A DNA stretch of 64,000 nucleotides. Origin: Utricularia gibba. Its lineage: Eukaryota > Streptophyta > Magnoliopsida > Lamiales > Lentibulariaceae. The stretch is taken from NCBI GenBank assembly GCA_002189035.1, contig CM007990.1, positions 3,410,001-3,474,000 of the forward strand. The letters are read 5' to 3'. The notes beneath the pieces were generated by a model. The model had not been told where the DNA came from and did not search any database. It was given only the letters and a program-made list of their open reading frames with translations. This document shows positions 36,650 to 49,409 of this stretch, in pieces. Within the stretch, counting starts at the first letter, position 1; every line of letters starts with the position of its first letter. The position numbers were made by a program, and so were the translations under genes.

Positions 36650-38640
36650 TGTTAAGTGTCATTTTCTTATTATATTTTAGGTTGTTTTTATGTTTTAATG
36701 TGATTAGAATTGTTTAATTATAAATTTAATATAAGATTTAGGTTTTATTAAGTTGGGATAATTTTCCTAAATCTTATATTTTATCTAATATTTTCGCTAG
36801 TTTTATTTAAGTTTTTCTAGAGTTAAACACATGGTATCAAGTGAGATAAAGAAGGCTGTAATTGGTGACAAAATGGATCTTTCTAAATTGACATCTCCTT
36901 GATTTCCAGAAGATTGTAGATGCCTAATCATGAGTCTTGATGTGCGGTACATGAAAGTCTCTAATAGATGAAATCATTAACATACCAATGTCAGAGTAGG
37001 AGCTTTCTTGCAAGTCACTCCAATTCACAATAGGACCAAGGGAACACGAAAACTCATACTTTCATTAGAATTCAGTTCAGTTCAGACATTCAGCATTGAT
37101 GATAAACAAGGATTTTTACAACGCTATTCAAATTGTAAATTCTCATATGAAACAAAATTTATAACCTAATACGCATTCGAACATAATACAATTATGAGCA
37201 TAGTGTTTAGGATCGAACACGAAGAATAGGCACTTGTCATGTGATTATCAATGCATGCAATCAGTGTCACGTTGATAGATTTAGTCTTAACTCGGATTAA
37301 GGTAAATTTGCGATAAAACACAATAATGAAAAACAACAACTTTAGCACTCGGCTGTACCTAAGATGAGATGGTTGATGCCTTAGGACTCGTAGGGGATGT
37401 AAGTTTATCACTAAAACATGCTCACACAAATCATAAATCAAACATTTAACAAACAAAGTTTAGATCTACCCGAACTCTTGTTTTCCCCCTAATCTTTGGT
37501 CTACCTCTAATTAGGGTTGTTAAGATGGGTTTTACTACTTCTCCCTCCTAGATCTATCCTAGTTTGTTAAGAAAGTAGCATGATTTATGATTAATAAAGT
37601 ATAAAAATTGATGAGCACATTTCTCTCCTTTTCACCTCAAGGCACCCTGAAGTGTTTAACCACTCATACTTAAGGTAAATGAAAATGAAAGGTGAAACAT
37701 CATCTACATTGTACTCATCTCAAAGTCAATAACTAGAAAATAAACAAGCAAAGAATGTAAAAAGTTCAACAGAAAACTAGAATTGTCACAGGTTACTATT
37801 AGCTAAGAGTAATGCTCCTAAATAACAAAAAGTTAATCTTCAGATTTCAGCTTCGTTCTTGTTTTTCTCCTACATCCCCCTTCCTTCTTCTTCCCCAGAT
37901 CTCTTCTCCAAAAAAAGTGTCGTGTGTCCCAATGGGGAAGATCCCTTTTCTCTCTCCATCTTGTCTCATTTTATGTCCAAAATCCTCTTTTTTCCTCTCC
38001 TTGGATTTTGTGTTCTTCTTTTTAGCCTTTTGTCTCATCCTATACCATTGCACTATTCATATCCGGCTTCTTGGGATTTGGGTTGCCAGCAGGCGCTATA
38101 TTACTCAAAGAAAACTATTAGAACTAAGGTTGGAACTAAATCTACAATGTTGTCCCAACTAGGAATAAAAAGCACAACTACGATACTATTTGCAAAAGCA
38201 TAAAAATAGTCAATAAAGATTAAATTTTTGTAGCACAATATGAGTCATTTCCCTATACTCAATTACTCAAAAATATGTGTTATCAATTGATCTCTAATTT
38301 AGTTTTAAACTTTTGTTTATCTCTCTAGAGGATTTTGCTGTAGCTTCTCTCTAGAATTTGTTTTCGTTTTCTTTAGTTTGTATGGCCGTTCACGGCTAGA
38401 AACTTTCGTTTCTAGGTTGGGAGACTTCCAGTTCTATGTTTAGCTAGTTAATCTCCATTTCTTCTTTGAATCTGATCAGGTTCTATATGTCTTCGCATAA
38501 CTATATTACAGTCTTTCTATAACATTCGTCTTATTCAAGATTCTTAGTTAGGTGATGTCTACTTGCAAATTTTGAAGAGAAGAAGGTGGAAAGCACCAAC
38601 TCATACCCTTTGGATAGGAGCAAGACAACGTTTTGTCTTA
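36650..38640 (+). mobile_element. family D LTR (D3), nested in A3, interrupted by B2
   Basis: Starts TGTTAAGTGTCATTTTC. 36650-37099 and 38291-38640 together match the reverse complement of D2 in order (for example the block before TTCAGACATTCAGCATT and the block GTTAATCTCCATTTCTTCTT). The sense 3' part is missing at the border with repeat E2. Confidence 0.78.
37100..38285 (-). mobile_element. family B solo LTR (B2), nested in D3
   Basis: Plus strand TGATAAACAAGG...ATGTGTTATCA, flanked by perfect ATTGA duplications (37095-37099 and 38286-38290). It is the uninterrupted reference for B1. Open frames of 60-116 codons inside it on both strands are not conserved proteins. Confidence 0.87.
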
Positions 38641-38645
38641 ATGGG

Positions 38646-38966
38646 ATGTTAGCTTCTAATCAGTCAATTTTGATAAACCTCATCAGACTCTGCAAAAGGA
38701 GAGGAAAATGGAGATGGCATCCTGAGCCATTACTTCTTAAGTGGATAAAAGGAAAGATGGGCTCTAATAGTCATCAAATGAGCAAATCAGATAAAGATTC
38801 ATGGTAAAGGTCCATACCAAGGGAGCCCAAAGTGGATGCAATGGTAATCTACAAGAAGCAACGGTATTTTTTATTTTGATGGCCATAACACATAGCCTAT
38901 AAATATGAGATAAAAAATGCATTGTAAATACAATTTTTTAAATGAAACTACAAGTTTCTTGGTTAT
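38646..38966 (+). repeat. dispersed repeat E, copy 2
   Basis: Starts TGTTAGCTTCT like copy 1 at 16911 and aligns with it through ATACAATTTTTT and CTACAAGTTT. Followed by TTGGTTATAAAC, at the same place where copy 1 has its primer-site-like block. Confidence 0.6.
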
Positions 38967-41900
38967 AAACTTCTTAAAATTATTTATAAAAATTGCTATT
39001 AAGAAACTACTTAAAGACTGTTCAACGCAAGCAGTTTTTTCATCCAACTTCAACCTTTAATCGCAGCTCTTCATCAACGTTCAGCTGTGTTCAGGTTTAT
39101 TCTTCAAACAAATCCCCTCCCTTTCGGTTTCTTATACACATTTGTGCAAAGTTTTTGGAGTGACACGAACACCCTCCTTGTGACGTGGGATAAAAGCATG
39201 GTGCACCACATGACACTTTTGTAAGTAGTCACGGGATAGCATTACTCCTCCGCTTGGACGGTATTATCATCATGATTATTAGATGAATATATAATGTTGC
39301 CACAAGATAGCAACTTGAAAATGTGGTGTGCACGACTCTTTGACATTCTTAGCATTATACTTTCATTGTGTCCATTCACAAGAACAAAAAAAAGAAAAAA
39401 GACCCAATGAAAATTACTTTGGGTTTAGAATTTTTGCATGGTGCGTGTTAGGATTTGACCATGCTAACTTAAAACTCATCTCAAGCACTTGTAAGTCCCT
39501 CGTGTCATTTAATGCTTACCGACTATTTGGGGGGAACATGGCGGTCTACACACCATGTGTGGCATATGACAATAACCAAAATATGATCTTTATGAGTGTG
39601 ATTATTAGCGAAGTGTATGTATGTCGGTGGACCAAATATCTCAGTCAAGAGAACATGGCTGACTGACCGGAGAGCAATAGCAACTATTTGCACCAATCTC
39701 TGCACCTTTGCCGACACCATACGGGTAACAAAGAAGTGGGGGGCCATCCCGGCTCAGTAGCCGGTAAGTGAGCAGTGAAGTGACAGGAATTTAAGAATTC
39801 CTTAAAGCAAAGGCGCCACGCAGGGGGCAGGCAACACAACGGCTACCAAGCATTTTCGGTTATACGTAGTGAGCAAGTTCTTCACTAATTCTAGTGTGGT
39901 AATTTTTTTTATGGCGCTTCTGCTGTGGAAAATATTTCCAAAAAAATTAATGTTTTTATAATAAGAGAATTCTACTGTTATTGCTTACATGTATTCATAA
40001 TATCATGCCGTTTAATGATCACCTTTAATAATTTAGGATATGATTGACAAGTGAGCATACATTGCTTAGTCCCAAATGTCTTTCTAAATGCATAATGCAT
40101 CACGGGTCCCAATCAGTACACGTCTCCCTAAAGGGAGATGGGGCTGAACAGTTTTCTGGCAAGCACACCCTGCCGACTACATTTTATATTTGTTAGCATA
40201 TGAACTTTGATTATAACATTGGATTCCTTGCTCTATAAACTGTTACTGAGCTCTTCAATGTGTTATGTAATGCAGTCAAACATTTTACTAACAATGAGAA
40301 AGGAAAAAACTTTTAAAGTTGATTTTTTAGCTAATAAAAACAACTGTACATTCATTTGTACATATTACAAATGAGAGTTTTCTTTTGTTAATGATTTTAC
40401 AAAATCATTAAATGTAACCGTGAAGATAAGCAAGTGTACAACTGAAGAAAATGTCCTGATTGAACCATTTACGTGAATCTAATGGACAAAAAATGTGGAT
40501 TCCCCTTTTTTCTTCAAACACAGACCAAGTTCCATTACAACATGCTCGTGAGGGTGAACCCATGGGGCACGTGCCCACACGAGGGGACCAAAACCCACAT
40601 CCAACTAACATTTGCAAGAAGACATTATGACGCTTGATTGAACCCACTTGGTTGTCTGATTTAGACCACGTCGTGAGACTATTTCCTTATCGAAAGGTCT
40701 AGAAATAATTATTTTTATCAAGTTACAAATTTACTACCTCGTAAAATGAGCACATATCTCACATTAAAATCTCCAAGTCTTCCCCAACGGCAGACTGATA
40801 TTGTAGATGCAAATCGGCTTGTGGCATCCCCAAGTCCAAATTCTTTATGTTGCAAGATAACCTAGGCAATTGGGTGAACACATTTAACATGATTTTAAAT
40901 TTTTAAAATACCTCAACTTTCATTAGATATTATTAAATACTTGTATTTATATATTTTTATTTAAAATTTATCCTACTTTTATTTTTTAAATTTTTTATTG
41001 ACATTGTGAGATAAATTAATTTATCTTATTTTATGTATTTACAAATGAAAATACAAAAATAATACAAAATTTTTTTTATAAAAAATCATTTAATTACTTA
41101 ATAAAATCTATATTTAAAATAGATAAATAAAATAGAATTTTGTTTATTTAAATTCACAATATACCTTTTAAGGCTCTTCATTTTAAAAACATATATATAA
41201 ATATACATTTATAATATATTATATATGATCAATTTGGTGGTAAAATAGTATGATAAATATTTTTTTGATTCATTAATAATAGTTTTAGTTTTCAATATTA
41301 GTTTATTATTTTTTCCCGAATAATGACCTATTTTTTAATTTTAAAATTCTATTTCATATATGTAATTTATTTAATAATAAAGTATACACAATAAAATGTA
41401 ATGCATAAAAAATAAGTAATATTTCATAACATTGTTTTTACTTTATTTACTTTTTTTGTATAATGTACATTTTTAGAATAACAATATAATATATTACATT
41501 TAAAATTCTTATGTTTGTTACAAATATTTATATTATTTTTATTCTATTTAAAGGATGTTTGGTGCATGAGGTACTATTTAGTTCAAGTTTCGTCTATTTG
41601 GGTATTTTTAAATAGGATTTATTGGATGAAACATAACTAATAAAAATTCAACATATGGTATGTTGGCTTTCATAATTTGCTATTTTTTGAATTTTTTATT
41701 TTTCAAACTCCCCTAAACTACACTTTAGTTCTGGACTCAAATTTTATAGTCTATTTTCTAAACCGCCAATTTATTTAATTATGAAATTAAGCAATTACCT
41801 AATTACTCGATTGAAGACTACGAGCCGGGATATGCCAAACTTCAGGAGTGGCAATTTTACATAATAATATATATGGTTTTAAATATAATAATAATAATAA

Positions 41901-42906
41901 TTCGTCTATCTTGTAAAATTTTATATAAACGTGCACTATGATAAAAAAAAAATTAATCACGTCTCATTTATAGTTTTCCGATTCTAATATTGAAAATGAC
42001 TGTTTTTCTGTTGTAATGAATGGTGAAAAAGAGGGCGGCCAATGACATCATGGTGAAAAAGGTGGAGATGCCCACTTCGCCATGTGATGGCCACGTGACT
42101 AGGCAAGAAGGGCAAAGGCCCCACCAACTTCACTTGGCTTATGCAGCAGAATAAGGCTTACTAATAGGTTCAGTTCAAATGATACCTACATGCCCGCTGG
42201 GGTCACAATCCCGCTACTGTCGGAGTTACTCAATGCAATCAATGTGAAAACCAACCGCTATGTCTAGTATGGGCTGAAAAAAAATATTTTTTTTTTGAAT
42301 CTATATATGCACTTTACAATAATTCGTTTCATTGTAATTCATTCCCTTAAAAGTAATTGTTTAATTTCATACAATTTCAATCTTTAGAACATATATTTTT
42401 AATTTAAAATATCCATTTTCATAAACACACTTTTCGTTATAAAAACCATCCGCAAGCAGAAAGTACATACAAACACGATGCTTGCGGTTCTTCAATAAAA
42501 AAAGTGTTAATCACTGAGAAATGCCACAAGTAGCACATATGTGCATTCGAGGTGTTTGTGAAAATATTAACATTTTTTAATACATGTGTTTTTGTGGAAT
42601 CGGCAATGCACTTTGGTGGCATGATGAAATTTTAAAGTACTAGAGCGAAGACCCCTTCAAAAATACATCCATGTGGACTGGAGGAGATAGTATCTAAATA
42701 AAAAAGGTTGGATAGACAAGTTCCTTAAAAACGAGAGATAACGAATAAAAGTATATTGATATTGGCGTATTTTCCAAAGTTTCTAGCACACACTGTAAAA
42801 TAAATTTCATTCTCTTATTTTCTGATTTCAAAATGAAAATTTTTGATATGTCATTCATTATAAGTCTGTTGGTCCTGCGATCCCTAAAAAGGCACCAGCC
42901 AAGCAA
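38967..42906. other. no recognisable gene
   Basis: 38.97-40.7 kb is of mixed composition with small frames (for example 39328-39666 plus, 40408-40647 minus) that match no family I know. 40.86-42.0 kb is very AT-rich. 42.0-42.25 kb is GC-richer and has a G-box CACGTG (42092-42097), but no gene start follows it. Confidence 0.45.
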
Positions 42907-45560
42907 GTACCCACTGTAAACAAGGCAGTCGAGACGGGCAAGGTATGCATCTCTTGTTCATCTTTTTTCCTGTCGGCCCTCCTTTCTGAGTGTCATTGTG
43001 AGGCGAAACTCAATCAATAAGAAGGTCTGCTCCTCATGACATAGAGTACACTTTGGTCCCATTGAAGAGGTTAGTGCGAGGCCCCAAGGAGACACTTAGC
43101 AAGGAAACACCCATCCTCCCCTCATCCATCTCGACCGTCCTCCCTTCGTGTGTCGTAGAAAGGTAGTTTTTGGTGGTCTCTACATCCAAAGATTTGTGAA
43201 ATTTTATTTTCATGTATACCATGAAATGTACCATTACCAAAACATTAATTCTTGTTCTAAGATGACATTGTAAATCATTTGGGATCGCACCACAATGAAC
43301 TCAGTAATAAGACAAGTAAATGGTAATACAAAAAACAAGAAAATTTGAGGATGTTAACACACCAAAAAAGGTTGATGATAAGATAATATATTCTCCCATT
43401 TTAATAAAAAGTCGCTGACCCCCACCAGATTGCATGAGGAATGTCAACCTAACATTGTCTCGGCCTATGGAATCCTAAACGATGCGGTATACACGTTATT
43501 GGGTGGTTGTGAGGAAATTCGTGTCACGTTAATCTCATGTTACCACTGTATGTCGAATTCTGACTCTCCCCTTCCCTGAGGCCTCTTAGGCAAAGCCCGA
43601 TGATCAAGTGACATGAGAAATGGAAGGGAATATCAGCAAGGATTTCATGTTATTTTTCCTTCCCTGTAGCATCTGCCAAATCAAGTAAGAAAGTAGAAGA
43701 TGGAAAACTTGTCCCTTTTTGGCTTGACCGCACCGTCTAGCAACTTGGTCAATCATCGGTGTAGAGGGCACCTCTAAGCGCCCATGGCTTAGGCGTTGGT
43801 AGAGCTTTGGTGGTCGGCGTCGAACTATCCAGTGATACCACTATCAACCCACTCACCCTTTCCTTACTCGTCATTTGGCTGCTCCTCCCTAACCACCATC
43901 TAGATGGTCATTGTTAAGTGTTCCCCTGCATCACAGAGAACTCTGCACTCAACCAAGACACTTGTCTTCCTGAGCACTTTCTGTCTACAACTTTATTATT
44001 GGGTGTTGTTCGACTGGGATATCTCTACTAAGCATTTCCTACCCAAACCCTCACTAACGAGCACTACTCTACCTGGTAGTACTTCTCTTCAGGAGCTTCA
44101 CTATCTAGACACTTCCTGCCCCAAGTGATTCTCTCCCTAGAGACTACTCTTTTGTGATTTTTTTATTATTATTGTTGGTTTTTATGACAAAAAATATGTA
44201 TATTTGAACAAATTGATGATTTTTATTGGAAATGTATGTTTTAATGCATAAAAAATGGTGTGAATAGAGCATTAGTTTTAAATGAATAAAGTACAATTAA
44301 TTAAATAAATACGAATTATTGTACAGTGTACATATAGGATAAATGCAAAAAAATAAAGCCTATTTTTTAGAATAGGTTGTTTTCAACACATACTCAACAC
44401 ATGGATGGTTTTGGATTTGAAAACTCATAATGGCATGTGCCATTCATTGCCTCCTACTCTGTGAATGGCGTGGAAAGGTATGATTTATACAGATATTTTC
44501 ATTGAATTCTGATATGAGACAAAAAAATAAACCAATCAACACTAACTTTTTAGGGAGCTGGAAAGCCTCCAGTTTAGGCCAGTGTCTCTAGAGATGAATC
44601 TTCCAACCCTAAACACACTAAATTAATATTGAATATATTTTTCGCTGCCACAAGATGTCTACTTTTGTAATTTATCCCGATCAAACGAGTCCACTTTGGA
44701 TGAACAAATCTCTTCCACTTCCATATGCAAAGAGCCTGGTATCTATTACCTTCTATGTTGCTCTTGGAGATCGAATGTAATTTGATAAGATTTTAGGGTT
44801 TTTCAATTCACCAATTTTTGCCACATTTTTTTTATCACTTCTGATGACCAGAAATAGCCAACAATTAAAGCAAACAATTTTTCCATCAGCAACACTATCA
44901 TAAGATGTTTGCCAAAATCTGAATGGGATCTTATCTTGTTCGTTGAGTAGCAGGAGTTGGTATGCAGCGCATTGGCGTCAATGGGGAGGGAAGGACCACT
45001 CCACATAACACATCACGGAGGAGATGAGGTGGTGAGGGCCGAACCAAGCTGGCCATTAAACACATGCAATACCTTATGTATGGTCCTCACCCCTTTACAA
45101 ATATAGCCTCTTGGTAGTTACTTTTCTACCTACAAACACACAACTATATCCGTATTTGATAATTCACACAATGAGCTTCACACAACCGGACATGCACATA
45201 CTAACCCATCCAAAACGCGTAGGCGCATGTGCCCAACGAACCTGCTTAAGATGTTACATGATTGCAAATCGTGTTTTTTCATTGCGGCAAGTTATAATAT
45301 CGAACTCGGAAGTTTAGAGGGCATGTGAGTACAACCAACACGTCTTTAGAAATTGTGTGTTGTAACACGAATTGTACAACAAACTTAGATGGATACTTGT
45401 GTCCTTTAAAACGAAAGGATACAACAGTTTAGATGTGGTGCGTATGTGTTGTATTAAAGAAAGATGTAGAAATCATAATGAATGTGTCATCTTATGAGGT
45501 GAAGGGTTTGGTTTCCAATTTACTGTCCCCTTCTGAGCCATTCATGTTTTATTTCTGAAA
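42907..45560. other. no recognisable gene; GC-richer patches
   Basis: 42.9-43.2 kb and 43.4-44.1 kb are richer in GC than the flanks but have no frame longer than 75 codons and no domain. 42870-42945 translates on the plus strand to a Lys/Pro/Ala stretch (KKAPAKQVPTVNKAV) ending at GTATGC; this could be a captured exon, but I cannot name it. The final part, before 45560, is AT-rich upstream sequence of the zinc-finger gene. Confidence 0.4.
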
Positions 45561-45573
45561 TACGTAATAAATT

Positions 45574-45585
45574 ATATTATAAAAT
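45574..45585 (+). promoter_or_regulatory. possible TATA box of the zinc-finger gene
   Basis: TATATTATAAAA about 200 bp upstream of the likely ATG (45784) and 76 bp before the first in-frame ATG (45661). Composition here is AT-rich, so a chance match is possible. Confidence 0.3.
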
Positions 45586-45783
45586 AAGTACCACTTATTT
45601 TTCTTTAATGTTCATTTCCATACACTTCCATTGATCACCAAACAGTGAACTAACTGTTTTATGTCCTACCAACAACTCATACTGCCTCCATCTCCTTTTC
45701 GCTCCCAAAACTCCTCTTTGTTCTTTCCCACTTCTTCCTCAACCGTAAACCACTTCCCTTTTTCTCCTCATTCCTTCCATCTG

Positions 45784-46346
45784 ATGGACAACACAGAAAT
45801 GCAAACTCGTGACTTCATGAGTGTCACTTCCTTCTCACAACTTCCACTGGTTCGCCCTCAACCCCCAAAAGCAACATCAAACTCTTCGGCAAGGAATTCC
45901 AATGCTCCGCCGATGAAAAGGTCAAAGAAGAAGAAGATGAGGAAGGTAAAAATAACAGCAGGATTTTAAAAAGCAGCAGGAAGTTTGAGTGTCACTACTG
46001 TTGTAGAAACTTCCCAACTTCTCAAGCTTTAGGGGGCCACCAAAACGCCCACAAGAGGGAGCGTCAGCATGCAAAGAGGATGCATCTTCAATCACCTTTC
46101 TTGCCTGAAGCATATGCTGCAGGGATTGGGACTGGATTTGTATCCACACCAGGTTTCTCTATAGCTTATAATCATCACAACTCATGGATCAGCAGCAGCG
46201 GATATGGGGCAAGCAATCTGGTGTATCAAAGAGGATACATAACGAATACGATCTCTGACTCGACGTCCATGGCAATTCAGAATGCGAATGCTCATTACAA
46301 AACAAATGGAGGCAGAGATCAGTTGAGTTTGGACTTGTGCCTTTGA
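45784..46346 (+). CDS. single C2H2 zinc-finger protein with EAR motif (GIS/ZFP5/ZFP6/ZFP8 group), one frameshift
   Basis: Intronless. The N-terminus MDNTEMQTRDFMSV...FSQL matches the M-KTE-ETHDFMNVESFSQLPF opening of this group; an in-frame ATG at 45661 would add 41 residues. The frame then breaks in CCCCCAAAA (45862-45870): a different frame continues with NIKLFGKEF (the group's LFG box), an acidic/basic stretch, then one finger, C70-x2-C73...SQALGGH...H90, with the plant-specific QALGGH helix. Next comes the conserved HKRERQHAKR and a C-terminal repressor motif LSLDLCL. Restoring one A gives 187 residues, normal for the group. Arabidopsis relatives act in the nucleus downstream of gibberellin and cytokinin in trichome and root-hair development; the same role here is inference. 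Confidence 0.9.
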
Positions 46347-46577
46347 TGTTTATTGGGTTGTTATTTGTGGGTGTGCAACAAAATAGAGGGAGCATGCAGC
46401 AAAGAAAGACTCTCTTTGCGTTTAGGAGCCATCATTTTTAATGTTTTTTTTATGATGTTTTGGTGTGGTGTATGAGATCAGGAGAAGAGATATGGCAGCC
46501 CCCACTTGCTGTGCTACTTCTCTTTCAATTCTGATTTTTCACATTCTCTTGTCTACCTTCGGATCAATTATGCCTAC

Positions 46578-46860
46578 AGATTTACAAAAGGATTCCTATG
46601 CTGTAGGACTGCTCTCTTCCTACATCAAAACCAGATACAAGTTCTAATTTCTAAATACCATGCATTGATTAAAAATGTAAATACGGGTCTGACGGCCATA
46701 GAATTGCAGAAGGGTTCCATTGGGGTTGGGATTGCTATATTCCTACTGCAAAGCCAGATGCAGGCTCTAATGTCTAAATGGCGCACATAACGTGAATAAG
46801 AATGAAAAGATGAGTCAGATGACCATATCCATTATTACAAAAGAGTCCGATGGGGGTGTT
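46578..46860 (+). repeat. imperfect tandem repeat of about 122 bp, ~2.3 copies
   Basis: Blocks of the form TTACAAAAGGATTCC...CCAGATACAAGTTCTAATTT recur: ACAAAAG at 46584, GCAGAAG at 46706 and ACAAAAG at 46837; CCAGAT at 46631 and 46754. It lies 230 bp past the zinc-finger stop, in the 3' UTR or flank. Confidence 0.65.
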
Positions 46861-49113
46861 CAGTTTTCCAGGCTTTCATACTGTAGACCTGGAAACAACA
46901 CACGATTCAACTTATAAAATAGACCCACTGCATCAACAACATGGCCATCACATTCCATTGACAACAACTCATTAAATGTGAAGAAACAGAACCAGCTGGT
47001 GAACTCTGCCCAAAAATTCAAATCCTGCATTACCCAGTTCAACGTACTAGAATCATTATTCAATTGCCTTGTTGAGTAGCTCAATTGAATGAATATCCAA
47101 TATAATATTTCTTCCACTCCAAAAAGACAACAAGATGCCGCATGCAGTATGCCTCTCAGATCTAACAATTGAATGAAAGAGACGCAAACCTCATTTTCTA
47201 GGTTAGGGAGGTGGATGATGACACAGAAGATTAGGGTTTTTGTAAGAATTTGACATGTGCACATGAAATCCAAATTCACAAAAAGAGTTTTCATCTCATA
47301 ATTATAATTAACATATAGATTCTTATAAATTATCAAAATTCAATGCCCTTTTCCAATGTTATATACATATTTCTAACTATCTTGAGTGGGAAGTGTTGAT
47401 ATGGAGATTTCATGCTACTATAAAAATGAAGTTTTTCAGTATCGCAGATTCTGAGTTCTCTAATCCACCAAACAGCACCAGTCATTCCTAATTCTGCAAT
47501 CAGGTGTGTTGTTGTATGCGGGATGGATACACCGGGCATTTTGGCCTGTTGAGTTTTTTTGGTGAAAAGGACCTCGTAGTGCGTGTGTTGAGATCTGCGC
47601 CGCCAGAGTTAATGAATGTGGAACATCTGAAAGCCTATGAAGGCGTAGTTCATCATCATCATCGTCGCAAAAAGTGTGCTGTCCCAATCGTTTGTTGACT
47701 GCACTGCATCCGCCGCCATGCCCAACACCTAGAACTCTGCCCCGCTGCCCACCTAATAACTCAACCCCTGGCTGCATTGCATGCATCATCGCCACCATCA
47801 TTTTTCTTTTTTCTTCCCATTTGCCAATGCGAAGCCTCCGTTAGGTTAGTTATTTAAGCTTTAAAATGGATTATGGGGAGTGATTTCAATTTTGTCTTTT
47901 TTTGATTCGGAGCATGGGAGTGCTTGATTTCATTGTCTTTCTTTGAGTGGGGGTTGTGGTACATAGAAGCAGAGGGAGAGGTGGAGGGGAGGGGCAGGTG
48001 AATAATGCAATGCAAGACAACCATCAAAAGCCCCACGAATTGAAGAGATGAGGCAGTGGGAGAGCAGAGACTGCCCCCGTTGCAGACGCTAATGATGTTA
48101 ATAATTCACAAAGACGAAAGGGCTGCAGGACAAACCCAAATCACAGATGCTATTTTTATTTCTACGGATCAGGACACACAATCAACAACGACACTTGAAC
48201 AGCAACTCCACAGACACAGACAGAGAGAGAAAGATTTTTCATTTTCACAAGATATTAACCTGGAGCCACCGTTCCGACCAACTTTTCAAAAAATTTAAAA
48301 AATTATTACGAAAGCTCATCTATAAATATTATATATATATGTGTATGTGTTTCACACAACTTTTTTACCTCAGTTAAATATTATTCAAATAATCTTCATA
48401 CACTTTCTTTTTTTACATTTATTTTACATTTTTCATTCCAACATGTACATTATTTTCCAAATTGGGCAATTAGCGAAAAAAAAATTCTTATAAAGTCCAA
48501 ATTTTGCCTCAACTACTTGAAAAAAATTGTACATTTAATCTACAATAGCATAATTGGTTCGCAATATTTACCATATAAGGTGCACTTGGTCCTCAATATT
48601 TATTGTGTTAGATAGGATCAATCCCTACATTTTGACGTATCATGCATTTTTTTTGTTTCTACTGTTTAAATATCAAGCATGGTTGGTTCTCATTATTTCA
48701 TATCAAACATATCTTATCCCCATTGTTTTTCAATTTTGAAAAATTGATCACTTAGTCAAAGTGACATGACACGTCTTGATTATTTAATTTACACATGCGA
48801 TTAGTGGCCACTATTTGAGTAGATTAAATATTTGTGTTTCCCATGGATCAGCATATTTTCTCAATATTTCTGAGTTTAGATAATTGGTGAGTTTTTTAGT
48901 AAAATTAACTGTTTTAATTTGAATTTTAATATTTTAGTAATATTACTAGTATTTACGTTTTTGTATGAATTTCAATAATTTAGTTAATTTTATATTTTAA
49001 ATATGAATTTTCTAATCTTAGTAGCAGATTTATTGAATCATCAGGCAGAGTTTGTATCCAAAAATCAAAGTCGATGGCAGGAAAACAAAAGCAGGAGCAA
49101 AAATGGACAATGT
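46861..49113. other. no recognisable gene
   Basis: Includes minus-strand frames of 158 codons (46860-47336) and 113 codons (47460-47801) that match no family I know. GC-richer islands occur at 47.5-47.8 kb and 47.95-48.25 kb, between AT-rich flanks. Confidence 0.4.
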
Positions 49114-49409
49114 TGCAAAATGGGAAAATTTCATAAAAGCCATTAAACATAACACAAGTTTTCAATTTTTTCATCAATTTTTTTTTCACTAAAACCATTA
49201 AATATTTAAAATCGTTTCATGATTATTTTTAGTAAAAAAAAACCGGTTTATTCAATTTGTCCAAACCAGCAGCTAGATCGGTTTAATCAATGTAGAACTC
49301 AATTTATTATTAAAAAATAAACAATATTTTCCATTCTTTTTTACCACTCATTTCATTGCTTTCGCACAAGATTTTTTTCATTTAGCTATGAAGAAGCATT
49401 GCATTGAGA

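Noticed and set aside
37812-38203. Two overlapping plus-strand frames of 116 and 114 codons
   Set aside because: They lie on the antisense strand of the B2 LTR and match no family; LTRs often hold chance frames.
39328-39666. 112-codon plus-strand frame as a host gene
   Set aside because: No domain, no splice support and nothing similar in this window; length is within chance for this composition.
42092-42097. G-box CACGTG as a gene promoter
   Set aside because: No gene start is found within several kb downstream on either strand; one hexamer is not evidence.
45661-45783. ATG at 45661 as the zinc-finger start
   Set aside because: The group's conserved N-terminus begins at 45784, and the 41 upstream residues match nothing; the upstream ATG cannot be fully excluded.
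46860-47336. 158-codon minus-strand frame as a host gene
   Set aside because: Long, but Cys/Phe/Leu-rich with no domain I recognise and no sign of upstream exons. Kept only as part of an unassigned interval.
47460-47801. 113-codon minus-strand frame
   Set aside because: Its length comes from a GC-rich patch, and the CATCATCATC run gives the Asp repeat; no domain.
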